A DNA stretch of 64,000 nucleotides from Geodermatophilus sp. DF01-2 (GTDB lineage Bacteria; Actinomycetota; Actinomycetes; Mycobacteriales; Geodermatophilaceae). This document shows, piece by piece, positions 15,478 to 24,801 of the stretch. Within the stretch, counting starts at the first letter, position 1. Every line of letters begins with the position of its first letter. A program made the position numbers and the translations under genes. The stretch is from assembly GCF_004571065.1 (NCBI RefSeq), contig NZ_SPQN01000010.1, positions 1 to 64,000 on the forward strand, given 5' to 3'. A model generated the notes under the pieces. It was given only the letters and a program-made list of their open reading frames with translations. It was not told the DNA's origin and did no database searches.

Positions 15478-16461
15478 TCAGTCGGACTGCTGCTCGAAGG
15501 TGATGACCGTCCATCCCAGCAGGAGGCGGTCGCCGTCGGAGAGGGGGTGGGCCACACCGGGCTCCAGCTGGGTCCACTCGGTCGCCTCCGGGCCGGCGAC
15601 GTGCGTGCCGTTGAGCGAGCCCAGGTCGACCAGCGACACCTCCCGCCCGCTGCGCTGGATCGCGGCGTGGGCCGAGGAGAGGACGTTCTGCGTGTCCGCG
15701 ATCGGCACCGGGCGCGCCGAGCCGCCGGTGACCAGCTCGTGGTTGTCCGGCCGGCGGCCGAGCACGAGGTCCTCGTCGACGGTCACGACCAGGCCGTCGT
15801 CGAAGCGCAGGACCGGGGCGGGCGGCGCGTCGGGCTTCCAGAAGGCGGTCGCCTCGCCCTCGTCCTCCTGCCGCGACGGAGCCGCGGTGGCGCCGTAGCC
15901 CGAAGAGCCCGCACCGCCGAAGCCGGCATCGGAACCGGCGGTGAAGGACGGCGTCGACGACTGCGGGGCACCGGCCGACGAGGGGTGTGCCACCGCGGCC
16001 AGCTGCAGCATCGCCCCGGAGCCGGGGACGGTGCCCTCGACCAGGTCGTAGGAGACACCCGGCGGCATGGTGGGCACCGGCTGGCCGGGGCCGACGTAGA
16101 GGGTCTGCCCGAGCTGGAAGCCGGTGGCGAGGGTGCAGCCGTCGACCGAGGTGCCCGACACCGGGACCCCGTCCACAGCGGGCTGCCCCTTGCCGGACCA
16201 CAGCGCCGTGCCCGTACCGCTGCCGGTGCCGGCCCCGGTGTCGACCAGGACGAGCGCGAACGACGCCGAGCCGCCCCCGAGCGCCGCGACCTGACCGGCG
16301 ACCGCGCCGAGCACCCGCTCGGCACCGGGGCCGGAGACCCCCAGGCAGGCGTGCAGGGCGGCGACCAGGGCCGGGGACCCCGGCGCGTCGGCCCAGAGCA
16401 GACCGCCTCCGCGTCGGGCGACGACGGAGTCTCCGGGCAGGACTTCACAGCGGTCGGGCAT
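15478..16461 (-). CDS. FHA domain protein
   Basis: A protein of 327 residues. The C-terminal FHA domain (about 228-325) has all the phosphothreonine-binding hallmarks: LVLGRRPDN, SSAHAAI and DLGSLNGTHV. The central part is a Ser/Gly/Ala-rich linker. The N-terminal 140 residues (GDSVVARRGGGLLWADAPG) form a separate domain with alternating hydrophobic strands that I do not recognise. It is probably an adaptor that reads Ser/Thr kinase phosphorylation. No kinase gene is in the window. It is transcribed convergently to glgX and downstream of glgP, with a hairpin between, so it is probably an independent unit. Confidence 0.85.
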   Translation of the reverse strand: MPDRCEVLPGDSVVARRGGGLLWADAPGSPALVAALHACLGVSGPGAERVLGAVAGQVAALGGGSASFALVLVDTGAGTGSGTGTALWSGKGQPAVDGVPVSGTSVDGCTLATGFQLGQTLYVGPGQPVPTMPPGVSYDLVEGTVPGSGAMLQLAAVAHPSSAGAPQSSTPSFTAGSDAGFGGAGSSGYGATAAPSRQEDEGEATAFWKPDAPPAPVLRFDDGLVVTVDEDLVLGRRPDNHELVTGGSARPVPIADTQNVLSSAHAAIQRSGREVSLVDLGSLNGTHVAGPEATEWTQLEPGVAHPLSDGDRLLLGWTVITFEQQSD

Positions 16462-16507
16462 GGCCTCCAGCCTAGATGCGACTCACCCGACCGGGTGACC
16501 GGTCCTC

Positions 16508-16563
16508 CCCGCCACGCCGATCACCGGACGGGCCGGCGGGACCCCTGCGACCGGCGTGGCGGG
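16508..16563. terminator. inverted repeat downstream of glgP
   Basis: Perfect 12-bp arms CCCGCCACGCCG (16508-16519) and CGGCGTGGCGGG (16552-16563), with a GC-rich inner segment, lie 32 nt past the glgP stop on the minus strand. Probable transcription terminator without a U-tract. Confidence 0.6.
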
Positions 16564-16594
16564 TGTGCCGCCCGTGAGCAAGGACCTCCCTTTC

Positions 16595-19144
16595 TCATGC
16601 GCTCGCGACGACCCCGAGCTCCGCCGGATCGGCCAGGTGTTCCGAGTGCGGCAGCACGCGGACGGTGTACCCGAACGCACCGGTGCGCTCCAGCGGCAGC
16701 GTGGCGGTGAACCAGTGCCGCGACCCATCGGTGTGCTCGTGCGCCATGGGCAGCGTGGTCACCTCGTGCAGACCGTCGGCGTCGTCCACCCGCCCGTACG
16801 CCGCCTGCACCTGGACGTCGGACGGCGACAGGCCCGGCAGCTCCACCTCGGCCCGCAGCGCCAGCGTCGAGCCGATCTCCGGGGTGTCCCCCGCACCGGT
16901 GGCCTCCACGTGCGCCACCCGCACGGTGCTCCAGCGGTCGAGCAGCCGGGCACGCCACCCGGCCTCGGTGCGGGCCGCGCCGTAGCCGCCCTCGGCCATC
17001 GCGCGGGACGAGCCGGCCGCCGGCACGTACAGCTGCTGCACGTAGTCGCGGACCATCCGGGTGGCCAGCACCTTCGGGCCGGTCTCGCGCAGCGTGTGCC
17101 GCACCATCTCCACCCACCGGCTCGGCACGCCGTCGCGGTCGGTCTCGTAGAAACGCGGGATCACCTGGCTGCTCAGCAGCTCGTAGATCGCCCGCGCCTC
17201 GACGTCGTCGCGGCGCTCGGGGTCGGCGATGCCGTCGGCGGTCGGGACGGCCCAGCCGTTCTGGCCGTCGAACCACTCGTCCCACCAGCCGTCGCGGATG
17301 GAGAGGTTGAGCCCGCCGTTGAGCGCGGCCTTCATCCCGGAGGTGCCGCACGCCTCCAGTGGGCGCAGCGGGTTGTTCAGCCAGACGTCGCAGCCCCAGT
17401 ACAGGTAGCGGGCCATCCCGATGTCGTAGCCGGGCAGGAAGGCGATCCGGTGCCGGATCCCGGGGTCGTCGGCGAACTTCACCATCTGCTGGATCAGCTG
17501 CTTGCCGCCGTCGTCGGCCGGATGGCTCTTGCCGGCGATGACCAGCTGCACCGGCCGCTCCGGGTCGAGCAGCAGGGCCCTGAGCCGCTCCGGGTCGCGC
17601 AGCATGAGGGTCAGCCGCTTGTACGAGGGCACCCGGCGGGCGAAGCCGATGGTGAGGACGTCGGGGTCGAACGCGCTCTCGGTCCACCCCACCTCGGACT
17701 CCGCCGCGCCGCGGGCCAGCGCGGTCTCGCGCAGCCGCCGGCGCACCTCCTCGACCAGCCGGCCGCGCAGCATCCGGCGGGTGCTCCACAGCTCCCCGGA
17801 GGGGATGCGGTCGACGCCGTCGAAGCACACCGGGCCCTCGAGGTCGACCGGGTCGCCCTGGTTGCTCACCTGGGTGCCCATCTCGACCAGCTCCCGCGCG
17901 GTCCAGGTGGGCGCGTGCACGCCGTTGGTGATCGAGCTGATCGGCACGTCGGACTCGTCGAAGCCCGGCCACAGGTAGCTGAACATGTGCCGGCTGACGG
18001 AGCCGTGCAGCCGGCTGACGCCGTTGGCGCGCTGACCCAGCCGCAGGCCCATGTGCGCCATGTTGAACTTCGCCGGATCCTCCTCCGCACCCAGCGGGAT
18101 GAGGTGCTCGAGGGGGACGCCGAAGCCGGCGAAATAGCGCTCGATCAGCGCCCGCGGGAAGCGGTCGATGCCGGCGGGCACCGGCGTGTGGGTGGTGAAG
18201 ACCGTGCCGGCGCGCACCGCCTGCAGCGCCTCGGCGAACGAGAGCCCGTGCGTCTCGGTCAGCTCGCGGATCCGCTCGATGCCGAGGAAGCCCGCGTGCC
18301 CCTCGTTGGCGTGGTAGACCTCCGGCGCCGGCGTCCCGGTGAGCTGGCAGTACGCCCGCAGCGCCCGCACACCGCCGATGCCCAGCAGCATCTCCTGGCG
18401 CAGCCGGTGGTCCTCGTCGCCGCCGTAGAGGCGGTCGGTGACGCCGCGCTCGGCCGGCGCGTTCTCCTCGATGTCGCTGTCGAGCAGCAGCAGCGAGACC
18501 CGGCCGACCTGCGCCCGCCACACGTGCGCGAACAGCGTGCGCCCCTCGGGCAGCGGGACGTTGACGACGACGGCGGTGCCGTCGGACTGGCGCAGCAGCT
18601 TCAGCGGCAGGCCGTGCGGGTCCAGGGACGGGTAGTGCTCCAGCTGCCACCCGTCGGCCGACAGGCCCTGCTCGAAGTAGCCGGCCCGGTAGAGCAGCCC
18701 GACGCCGACCAGCGGGACGCCGAGGTCGGAGGCGGCCTTGAGGTGGTCACCGGCGAGGATGCCCAGGCCGCCGGAGTACTGCGGCAGCACCTCGGTGATG
18801 CCGAACTCGGCGGAGAAGTAGGCGACCGTCGCGGGGGCCCCGTCCCCGAGCGACTGGTACCAGTGCGGCGCCGAGAGGTACTCCTCGAGGTCGTCGACGA
18901 CGTCCTGCAGCCGGCGCACGAACCGCCGGTCCTTGGCGAGGGTGGCCAGCCGCTCGGCCGAGACCTCGCCGAGGACCTGCACCGGGTCCCCGTTGCAGCT
19001 CCGCCACAGCTCGGGGTCCAGGGCCTCGAAGAGGTCCCGCGTCTCGGCATGCCACGACCAGCGAAGGTTCGTCACCAGCTGGGACAGCGGCACCAGCTCC
19101 TCGGGGAGGGACGCCCGGACGGTGAACCGGCGGAGAGCACGCAC
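16595..19144 (-). CDS. glgP: alpha-glucan (maltodextrin/glycogen) phosphorylase GlgP
   Basis: A PLP enzyme of 849 residues that releases glucose-1-phosphate from alpha-1,4-glucans. The N-terminus RFTVRASLPEEL..LVTNLRWSWH is the DUF3417 domain of the actinobacterial GlgP subfamily. The active-site blocks ALYHANEGHAGFL-type (EVYHANEGHAGFL), FTTHTPVPAG and EACGTSGMKAALNGGLN are present, the last being the PLP-region motif. Length suits this subfamily. The ATG at 19144 is divergent from glgE with a 143-nt shared upstream region, which probably carries both promoters. Together with GlgX it degrades the glucan made by GlgE/GlgB. Confidence 0.95.
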   Translation of the reverse strand: MRALRRFTVRASLPEELVPLSQLVTNLRWSWHAETRDLFEALDPELWRSCNGDPVQVLGEVSAERLATLAKDRRFVRRLQDVVDDLEEYLSAPHWYQSLGDGAPATVAYFSAEFGITEVLPQYSGGLGILAGDHLKAASDLGVPLVGVGLLYRAGYFEQGLSADGWQLEHYPSLDPHGLPLKLLRQSDGTAVVVNVPLPEGRTLFAHVWRAQVGRVSLLLLDSDIEENAPAERGVTDRLYGGDEDHRLRQEMLLGIGGVRALRAYCQLTGTPAPEVYHANEGHAGFLGIERIRELTETHGLSFAEALQAVRAGTVFTTHTPVPAGIDRFPRALIERYFAGFGVPLEHLIPLGAEEDPAKFNMAHMGLRLGQRANGVSRLHGSVSRHMFSYLWPGFDESDVPISSITNGVHAPTWTARELVEMGTQVSNQGDPVDLEGPVCFDGVDRIPSGELWSTRRMLRGRLVEEVRRRLRETALARGAAESEVGWTESAFDPDVLTIGFARRVPSYKRLTLMLRDPERLRALLLDPERPVQLVIAGKSHPADDGGKQLIQQMVKFADDPGIRHRIAFLPGYDIGMARYLYWGCDVWLNNPLRPLEACGTSGMKAALNGGLNLSIRDGWWDEWFDGQNGWAVPTADGIADPERRDDVEARAIYELLSSQVIPRFYETDRDGVPSRWVEMVRHTLRETGPKVLATRMVRDYVQQLYVPAAGSSRAMAEGGYGAARTEAGWRARLLDRWSTVRVAHVEATGAGDTPEIGSTLALRAEVELPGLSPSDVQVQAAYGRVDDADGLHEVTTLPMAHEHTDGSRHWFTATLPLERTGAFGYTVRVLPHSEHLADPAELGVVASA

Positions 19145-19287
19145 GGGGCGAGACTATCCACGGCCGGGGACCGTCACAGGGTCGCGTCGACGGGCCGGGG
19201 ACACCTCGCCAGGACGGCGACCGGCCGTGCGGACCCGGCCCTCCCGCCGAGGTGCCCACCGACCGCGACCTCGATAGCGTGGCCGGG

Positions 19288-21321
19288 ATGACTGGCCGCG
19301 CTGACCTCCGCCTCGGCATCACCGATGTCGCCCCCGTCGTGTCCTGCGGTGCGTTCTCCGCCCGCGCCGTGGTCGGTGAGCACGTGCCGATCACCGCCAC
19401 CGTCTTCCGCGAGGGCCACGACGCCGTCGCCGCCAACGTGGTGTGGACCCCACCCGGCGAGGACGGCGTGCCGCAGCCGCTGCGCCGGATGGCCCCCTTC
19501 GGCGACCAGCCCGACCGGTGGCTGACCACGGTCATGCCCGACCGCGAGGGCAGGTGGAGCTTCCGGGTGGAGGCCTGGAGCGACCCGCTGGCGACGTGGC
19601 ACCACGCCGTCGAGGTGAAGATGGCGGCCGGTCAGGGCCCCGAGGAGCTGGCCAACGACCTGGAGGAGGGCGCCCGACTGCTCGACCGGGTGGCCGCCGA
19701 GGCCGACGGCGACTGGAAGGCGCGGGTGGCCGACGCCGCCGCCGCGCTGCGCGACACCTCCCGGGAGCTGCCCGCCCGGGTCGCGCCGGCGCTGGCCGCC
19801 GCGCTGCAGGAGTACCTGCACGAGCACCCGGTGCGGGAGCTGGTCACCGCCGGGCCGCGGTACGAGGTGTGGGTCGACCGGCCCCGCGCGCTGTTCGGCT
19901 CCTGGTACGAGTTCTTCCCGCGGTCCACCGGCCCCGTCGTCGGCGGCAGGCCCACGCACGGCACCTTCGCCACCGCCGCCGACCGGCTGCCCGCGGTCGC
20001 CGACATGGGCTTCGACGTCGTCTACCTGCCGCCGATCCACCCGATCGGCACGGTCAACCGCAAGGGCCCGAACACGGCCCAGTTCCCCGGTGGGAACCCG
20101 TACGAGGTCGGGCCCGACGACCCGGGCTCGCCGTGGGCCATCGGGAGCGCGGAGGGCGGGCACGACGCCGTCCACCCGCAGCTGGGCACGACGGAGGACT
20201 TCCGCGCCTTCGTCGACCGCACGCGGGAGCTGGGCATGGAGGTGGCGCTGGACTTCGCGCTCCAGGCCGCGCCGGACCACCCGTGGGTCGCCGAGCACCC
20301 CGAGTTCTTCACCACCAAGCCCGACGGGACCATCGCCTACGCGGAGAACCCGCCGAAGAAGTACCAGGACATCTACCCGGTCAACTTCGACAACGACCCC
20401 GAGGGCATCTACGCCGAGTGCCTGCGGGTCATCCGGGTGTGGATCGACGCCGGGGTGCGGATCTTCCGCGTCGACAACCCGCACACCAAGCCGCTGAACT
20501 TCTGGCACTGGCTGATCTGGACGGTCAAGGAGACCGACCCGGACGTCCTCTTCCTCGCCGAGGCCTTCACCCGGCCGGCGATGATGCACCAGCTCGCCCG
20601 CATCGGGTACACGCAGTCCTACACGTACTTCACGTGGCGCACCGAGCGCGGCGAGATCGAGGACTACGGCCGCGAGCTGGCCGCCAACTGCCACTACATG
20701 CGGCCCAACTTCTTCGTGAACACCCCGGACATCCTGCACGCGTCGCTGCAGTTCGGCGGCCCGCCGATGTTCAAGATCCGCGCCGTGCTGGCCTCGATGA
20801 TGAGTCCGACGTGGGGGGTCTACTCGGGTTACGAGCTCTTCGAGCACGTCGCCGTGCGCCCCGGCAGCGAGGAGTACCTCGACAGCGAGAAGTACCAGCT
20901 GCGGCCGCGCGACTTCGCCGCGGCCGAGGCGTCCGGTCGCAGCCTCGCGCCCTACCTGCGCCGGCTCAACGAGATCCGTCGCGCCCACCCCGCCCTGCAG
21001 CAGCTGCGCACGCTGCGGTTCCACTCGGTGGACAACCCGAACCTGATCTGCTTCACCAAGACCGATCCCGGATCCCAGGACGCCGTCCTCGTCGTCGTGG
21101 CCCTCGACAGCCACAACACCCAGATCGGGACGACGGCTCTCGACCTCCCGGCGCTCGGGCTGGACTGGTACGAGCGGTTCACCGTGACCGACGAGCTGAC
21201 CGGCGCCGCCTACGACTGGGGCCAGTTCAACTACGTCGAGCTCGACCCCTACCGGGAGCCGGCGCACGTCTTCTCCGTCACCCACTCCCGGCCGGTGCAG
21301 GTGCCACCGCCGGTCTCCTAG
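19288..21321 (+). CDS. glgE: alpha-1,4-glucan:maltose-1-phosphate maltosyltransferase GlgE
   Basis: A GH13_3 enzyme of 677 residues that extends alpha-1,4-glucan with maltosyl units from maltose-1-phosphate. The N-terminal beta-sandwich ([20 protein letters not shown]) and inserted helical segment precede the barrel. Signature blocks are [16 protein letters not shown]-like ([13 protein letters not shown]), [13 protein letters not shown] (nucleophile Asp) and FLAEAFTRP (acid/base Glu). The ATG at 19288 is taken, although a GTG at 19252 is also in frame. It is first in the operon glgE-treS-pep2-glgB and divergent from glgP. Confidence 0.96.
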   Translation: MTGRADLRLGITDVAPVVSCGAFSARAVVGEHVPITATVFREGHDAVAANVVWTPPGEDGVPQPLRRMAPFGDQPDRWLTTVMPDREGRWSFRVEAWSDPLATWHHAVEVKMAAGQGPEELANDLEEGARLLDRVAAEADGDWKARVADAAAALRDTSRELPARVAPALAAALQEYLHEHPVRELVTAGPRYEVWVDRPRALFGSWYEFFPRSTGPVVGGRPTHGTFATAADRLPAVADMGFDVVYLPPIHPIGTVNRKGPNTAQFPGGNPYEVGPDDPGSPWAIGSAEGGHDAVHPQLGTTEDFRAFVDRTRELGMEVALDFALQAAPDHPWVAEHPEFFTTKPDGTIAYAENPPKKYQDIYPVNFDNDPEGIYAECLRVIRVWIDAGVRIFRVDNPHTKPLNFWHWLIWTVKETDPDVLFLAEAFTRPAMMHQLARIGYTQSYTYFTWRTERGEIEDYGRELAANCHYMRPNFFVNTPDILHASLQFGGPPMFKIRAVLASMMSPTWGVYSGYELFEHVAVRPGSEEYLDSEKYQLRPRDFAAAEASGRSLAPYLRRLNEIRRAHPALQQLRTLRFHSVDNPNLICFTKTDPGSQDAVLVVVALDSHNTQIGTTALDLPALGLDWYERFTVTDELTGAAYDWGQFNYVELDPYREPAHVFSVTHSRPVQVPPPVS

Positions 21322-21462
21322 AAAAGGACCCCCTTGCCCCCCGCCACTCGCAAGCTCGCAGCGGGCCCCTGCAAGGAGGCCGCCCTCGCCACCGCCACTC
21401 GCGCTGGCCTCCTCCCGAGGCCCACCCCGAGCTGGCGAGGGGTGAGGAGGACGAGGTCCTTC
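21322..21462. repeat. stop-anchored palindromes, copy 4 (two units after glgE)
   Basis: Right after the glgE stop TAG comes AAAAGGACCCCCTT, then GCCACTCGCAAGCTCGC. A second unit in opposite orientation ends GAGGAGGACGAGGTCCTTCT near 21462. The pair fills most of the 180-nt gap to treS. If the units terminate transcription, glgE and treS may be only partly coupled. Confidence 0.65.
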
Positions 21463-21503
21463 TGCTCCCATCCGCCGATCCACGTCAAGGGCGACTGCAT
21501 CTG

Positions 21504-23378
21504 ATGACCGTTCCCTACTCCGACCTCCCCGAGGCCGGTTCCCCCGTGCCGGCCTCGGCGCTGCCGGCGCCCGGCACCGACCCCGAGTGGTACAAGCGCG
21601 CACTGTTCTACGAGGTGCTGGTGCGCGGCTTCGCCGACAGCAACGCCGACGGCGTCGGCGACCTGCGGGGCATGATCGACAAGCTGGACTACCTGCAGTG
21701 GCTGGGCGTCGACTGCCTGTGGCTGCCGCCGTTCTTCGCCTCCCCGCTGCGTGACGGCGGCTACGACGTCAGCGACTACACCGCCGTGCTACCGGAGTTC
21801 GGTGACATCGAGGACTTCACCGAGTTCCTCGCCGCCGCCCACGCCCGTGGCATCCGCGTGATCATCGACTTCGTCATGAACCACACCTCGGACCAGCACC
21901 CCTGGTTCCAGGCCAGCCGCAGCGACCCCGAGGGCCCCTACGGCGACTTCTACGTGTGGAGCGACGACGACACCCGCTACGCCGACGCCCGGATCATCTT
22001 CGTCGACACCGAGAGCTCGAACTGGACCTTCGACCCGGTGCGCAAGCAGTACTTCTGGCACCGGTTCTTCTCCCACCAGCCCGACCTCAACTTCGAGAAC
22101 CCGCGGGTGATCGAGGCGATCCTGGACGCCCTGCGATTCTGGCTGGACCTGGGCATCGACGGCTTCCGGCTGGACGCCGTGCCCTATCTGATCGAGGAAG
22201 AAGGCACCAACTGCGAGAACCTGCCGGGGACCCACGAGATCCTCAAGCAGGTCCGCAAGGTCGTCGAGGCCGACTACCCCGACCGGGTCCTGCTGTGCGA
22301 GGCCAACCAGTGGCCGGCCGACGTCGTCGAGTACTTCGGCGAGGACGGCGACGAGTGCCAGATGGCCTTCCACTTCCCGGTGATGCCGCGGCTGTTCATG
22401 GCCGTCCGGCGGGAGCAGCGGTTCCCGATCTCGGAGATCATGGCCTCGACGCCGGAGATCCCGGACAACTGCCAGTGGGGCATCTTCCTGCGCAACCACG
22501 ACGAGCTGACCCTCGAGATGGTCACCGACGAGGAGCGCGACTACATGTGGGCGGAGTACGCCAAGGACCCCCGCATGAAGGCCAACATCGGCATCCGCCG
22601 CCGGCTGGCACCGCTGCTGGACAACGACATGGACACCCTCGAGCTGTTCAACGCGCTGCTGCTGTCGCTGCCCGGGTCGCCGGTCTTGTACTACGGCGAC
22701 GAGATCGCGATGGGCGACAACATCTGGCTCGGTGACCGCGACGGCGTCCGCACCCCCATGCAGTGGACGCCGGACCGCAACGGCGGCTTCTCCACGGCCG
22801 ACCCGCAGCGGATGTACCTGCCGCTCAACGCCGACCCCGTCTACGGCTACCAGGTCACCAACGTCGAGTCGCAGCTGCGCAACACCAACTCGATGCTGCA
22901 CTGGCTGCGGCAGATGATCCACGTGCGCAAGCAGCACCCCACGTTCGGCCTGGGCAGCTACGCCGAGATCGGCTCGCGCAATCCGACGGTGCTCTCCTTC
23001 GTCCGCGAGTTCGGCGACGACGTGGTGCTCTGCGTGAACAACCTCTCCCGGTTCCCGCAGCCGGTGGAGCTGGACCTGCGCCGCTTCGAGGGCTACACCC
23101 CCGTCGAGCTCACCGGCCGGGTGGAGTTCCCGCAGATCGGCGTTCTGCCCTACATGCTCACCCTCTCCGGCCACGGTTTCTACTGGTTCGAGCTCGCCAA
23201 GCCCGCCGAGCCGGTGGAGGAGCCGGAGGAGCCGGAGGAGCCCCAGACCACGGCCGCCAGCCCCGTCGCCGAGTCACTGCTGGCTGCCGGCCTGGTCACC
23301 GCGGCCGAGGAGATCCCCGGCGACAGCGACACCCGGACCGGCGACGACGCCCCGCCCAGCACCGGAGGACCCCGATGA
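21504..23378 (+). CDS. treS: trehalose synthase TreS (maltose alpha-D-glucosyltransferase)
   Basis: A GH13_16 enzyme of 624 residues that interconverts maltose and trehalose. Conserved blocks include [41 protein letters not shown] (nucleophile), LLCEANQWP (acid/base) and [13 protein letters not shown]. After the C-terminal beta-domain ([11 protein letters not shown]) there is an extra tail of about 60 residues starting with a Glu/Pro repeat ([10 protein letters not shown]), which is dispensable for the fold and absent from the usual family end. The ATG at 21504 fits. The stop overlaps the pep2 start (ATGA), consistent with the known TreS-Pep2 complex that channels maltose to the kinase. Confidence 0.95.
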   Translation: MTVPYSDLPEAGSPVPASALPAPGTDPEWYKRALFYEVLVRGFADSNADGVGDLRGMIDKLDYLQWLGVDCLWLPPFFASPLRDGGYDVSDYTAVLPEFGDIEDFTEFLAAAHARGIRVIIDFVMNHTSDQHPWFQASRSDPEGPYGDFYVWSDDDTRYADARIIFVDTESSNWTFDPVRKQYFWHRFFSHQPDLNFENPRVIEAILDALRFWLDLGIDGFRLDAVPYLIEEEGTNCENLPGTHEILKQVRKVVEADYPDRVLLCEANQWPADVVEYFGEDGDECQMAFHFPVMPRLFMAVRREQRFPISEIMASTPEIPDNCQWGIFLRNHDELTLEMVTDEERDYMWAEYAKDPRMKANIGIRRRLAPLLDNDMDTLELFNALLLSLPGSPVLYYGDEIAMGDNIWLGDRDGVRTPMQWTPDRNGGFSTADPQRMYLPLNADPVYGYQVTNVESQLRNTNSMLHWLRQMIHVRKQHPTFGLGSYAEIGSRNPTVLSFVREFGDDVVLCVNNLSRFPQPVELDLRRFEGYTPVELTGRVEFPQIGVLPYMLTLSGHGFYWFELAKPAEPVEEPEEPEEPQTTAASPVAESLLAAGLVTAAEEIPGDSDTRTGDDAPPSTGGPR

Positions 23379-24757
23379 GCACAGCCCTGACCGACCTCCT
23401 CCGGGAGTGGATGCCCCACCAGCGCTGGTTCGGCGGCAAGGGCCGCGAGTGGGCGGAGGTCTCCGAGGAGGGGTTCCTCATCGACCAGGCCGACCCGGTG
23501 CTCTCCGTGCACCGGGTGCGGGTCACCTACACCGACGGCGCGACCGAGACGTACCTCGTGCCGCTGTCGTGGCGCGACCACCCGGTCGAGGAGCTCGCCT
23601 CGGCGTTCATCGGCGCCGTCCCGGGCCAGGACCGGGAGAACTACGCCTACGACGCCATGCGGGACCGGGACGCCACCCCGCCGTGGTTGGCCCACCTGGT
23701 CACCGCCTCGACGATCGGACCGATGCACTTCCACCCGGCCGGGGTCTCCTCCGTGCCCGAAGGGCTGCCCGGCGACATCGTCTCGACCGAACAGAGCAAC
23801 ACGTCCCTGGTCTACGGCTCCGAGGCGATCTTCAAGCTCTTCCGCCGGCTCGAGCCGGGCCTCAATCCGGACGTCGAGATCCACGACGCGCTGCGCAAGA
23901 CCGACAACCCGCACATCGCGCCGCTGCTGGGCTCCATCGAGATCGACGACCCCGACCCGACGGCCGAGCCGGCGACGGTCGCGATGCTGCAGACCTTCGT
24001 GCCGAACGCCAGCGACGGATGGCGGCTGGCCACGGCCAGCGTGCGGGACCTGTACGCCGAGGGCGACCTGCACGCCGACGAGGTGGGCGGGGACTTCGCC
24101 GCCGACAGCGAGCGGCTGGGCGCGGCCACGGCCTCGGTGCACGCCGACATGGCCGAGGTGCTGCCGACCGAGAACGCCGATCCCGCCTGGTTCGGCCGCG
24201 TGGCCGAGCAGATGACCGCGCGGCTGGAGGCGGCGATCGACGTCGTCCCGCAGCTGGCCGAGTACGCCGACGGGCTGCGCGCCGTCTACGCGGCCGTGGC
24301 CGACAGCCCCGAGCGCGTCGTGCGCCAGCGGGTGCACGGCGACCTGCACCTGGGCCAGGTGCTGCGGACCGCCACCGGGTGGGTCGTGCTCGACTTCGAG
24401 GGTGAGCCGGCCCGCCCGCTGGCCGCGCGCCGCGAGCTCGACAGTCCGATGCGCGACGTCGCCGGGATGCTGCGCAGCTTCGACTACGCCGCGCGTCACA
24501 TGCTCGTCGAGCAGCCGGAGGACCCCCAGCGCGCATACCGCGCCCAGGAGTGGGCAGAGCGCAACAGGAGCGCGTTCTGCGCGGGCTACGCGGCCGCGAG
24601 CGGGATGGACGCCTGCGGCGACAGCCCGTTGCTGCGGGCTTTCGAGGCGGACAAGGCCGTCTACGAGTGCGTCTACGAGGCGCGCAACCGCCCGCACTGG
24701 CTGATGATCCCGCTGCAGTCGCTGTCCCGGATCACCGCTGCGGACCAGCGCGCGTGA
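23375..24757 (+). CDS. pep2: maltokinase (Pep2/Mak)
   Basis: A kinase of 460 residues that phosphorylates maltose to maltose-1-phosphate, the substrate of GlgE. It has an N-terminal cap ([15 protein letters not shown]) and an aminoglycoside-phosphotransferase-like C-lobe with the catalytic loop [13 protein letters not shown] and the metal-binding [17 protein letters not shown] stands 6-7 nt before the ATG at 23375, which overlaps the treS stop. In some actinobacteria TreS and Pep2 are fused into one protein. Here they are separate but coupled. Confidence 0.95.
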   Translation: MSTALTDLLREWMPHQRWFGGKGREWAEVSEEGFLIDQADPVLSVHRVRVTYTDGATETYLVPLSWRDHPVEELASAFIGAVPGQDRENYAYDAMRDRDATPPWLAHLVTASTIGPMHFHPAGVSSVPEGLPGDIVSTEQSNTSLVYGSEAIFKLFRRLEPGLNPDVEIHDALRKTDNPHIAPLLGSIEIDDPDPTAEPATVAMLQTFVPNASDGWRLATASVRDLYAEGDLHADEVGGDFAADSERLGAATASVHADMAEVLPTENADPAWFGRVAEQMTARLEAAIDVVPQLAEYADGLRAVYAAVADSPERVVRQRVHGDLHLGQVLRTATGWVVLDFEGEPARPLAARRELDSPMRDVAGMLRSFDYAARHMLVEQPEDPQRAYRAQEWAERNRSAFCAGYAAASGMDACGDSPLLRAFEADKAVYECVYEARNRPHWLMIPLQSLSRITAADQRA

Positions 24758-24801
24758 GACATGACCCCCGACACATCGGCACCGAAGAGGACGGCGACGC
24801 G

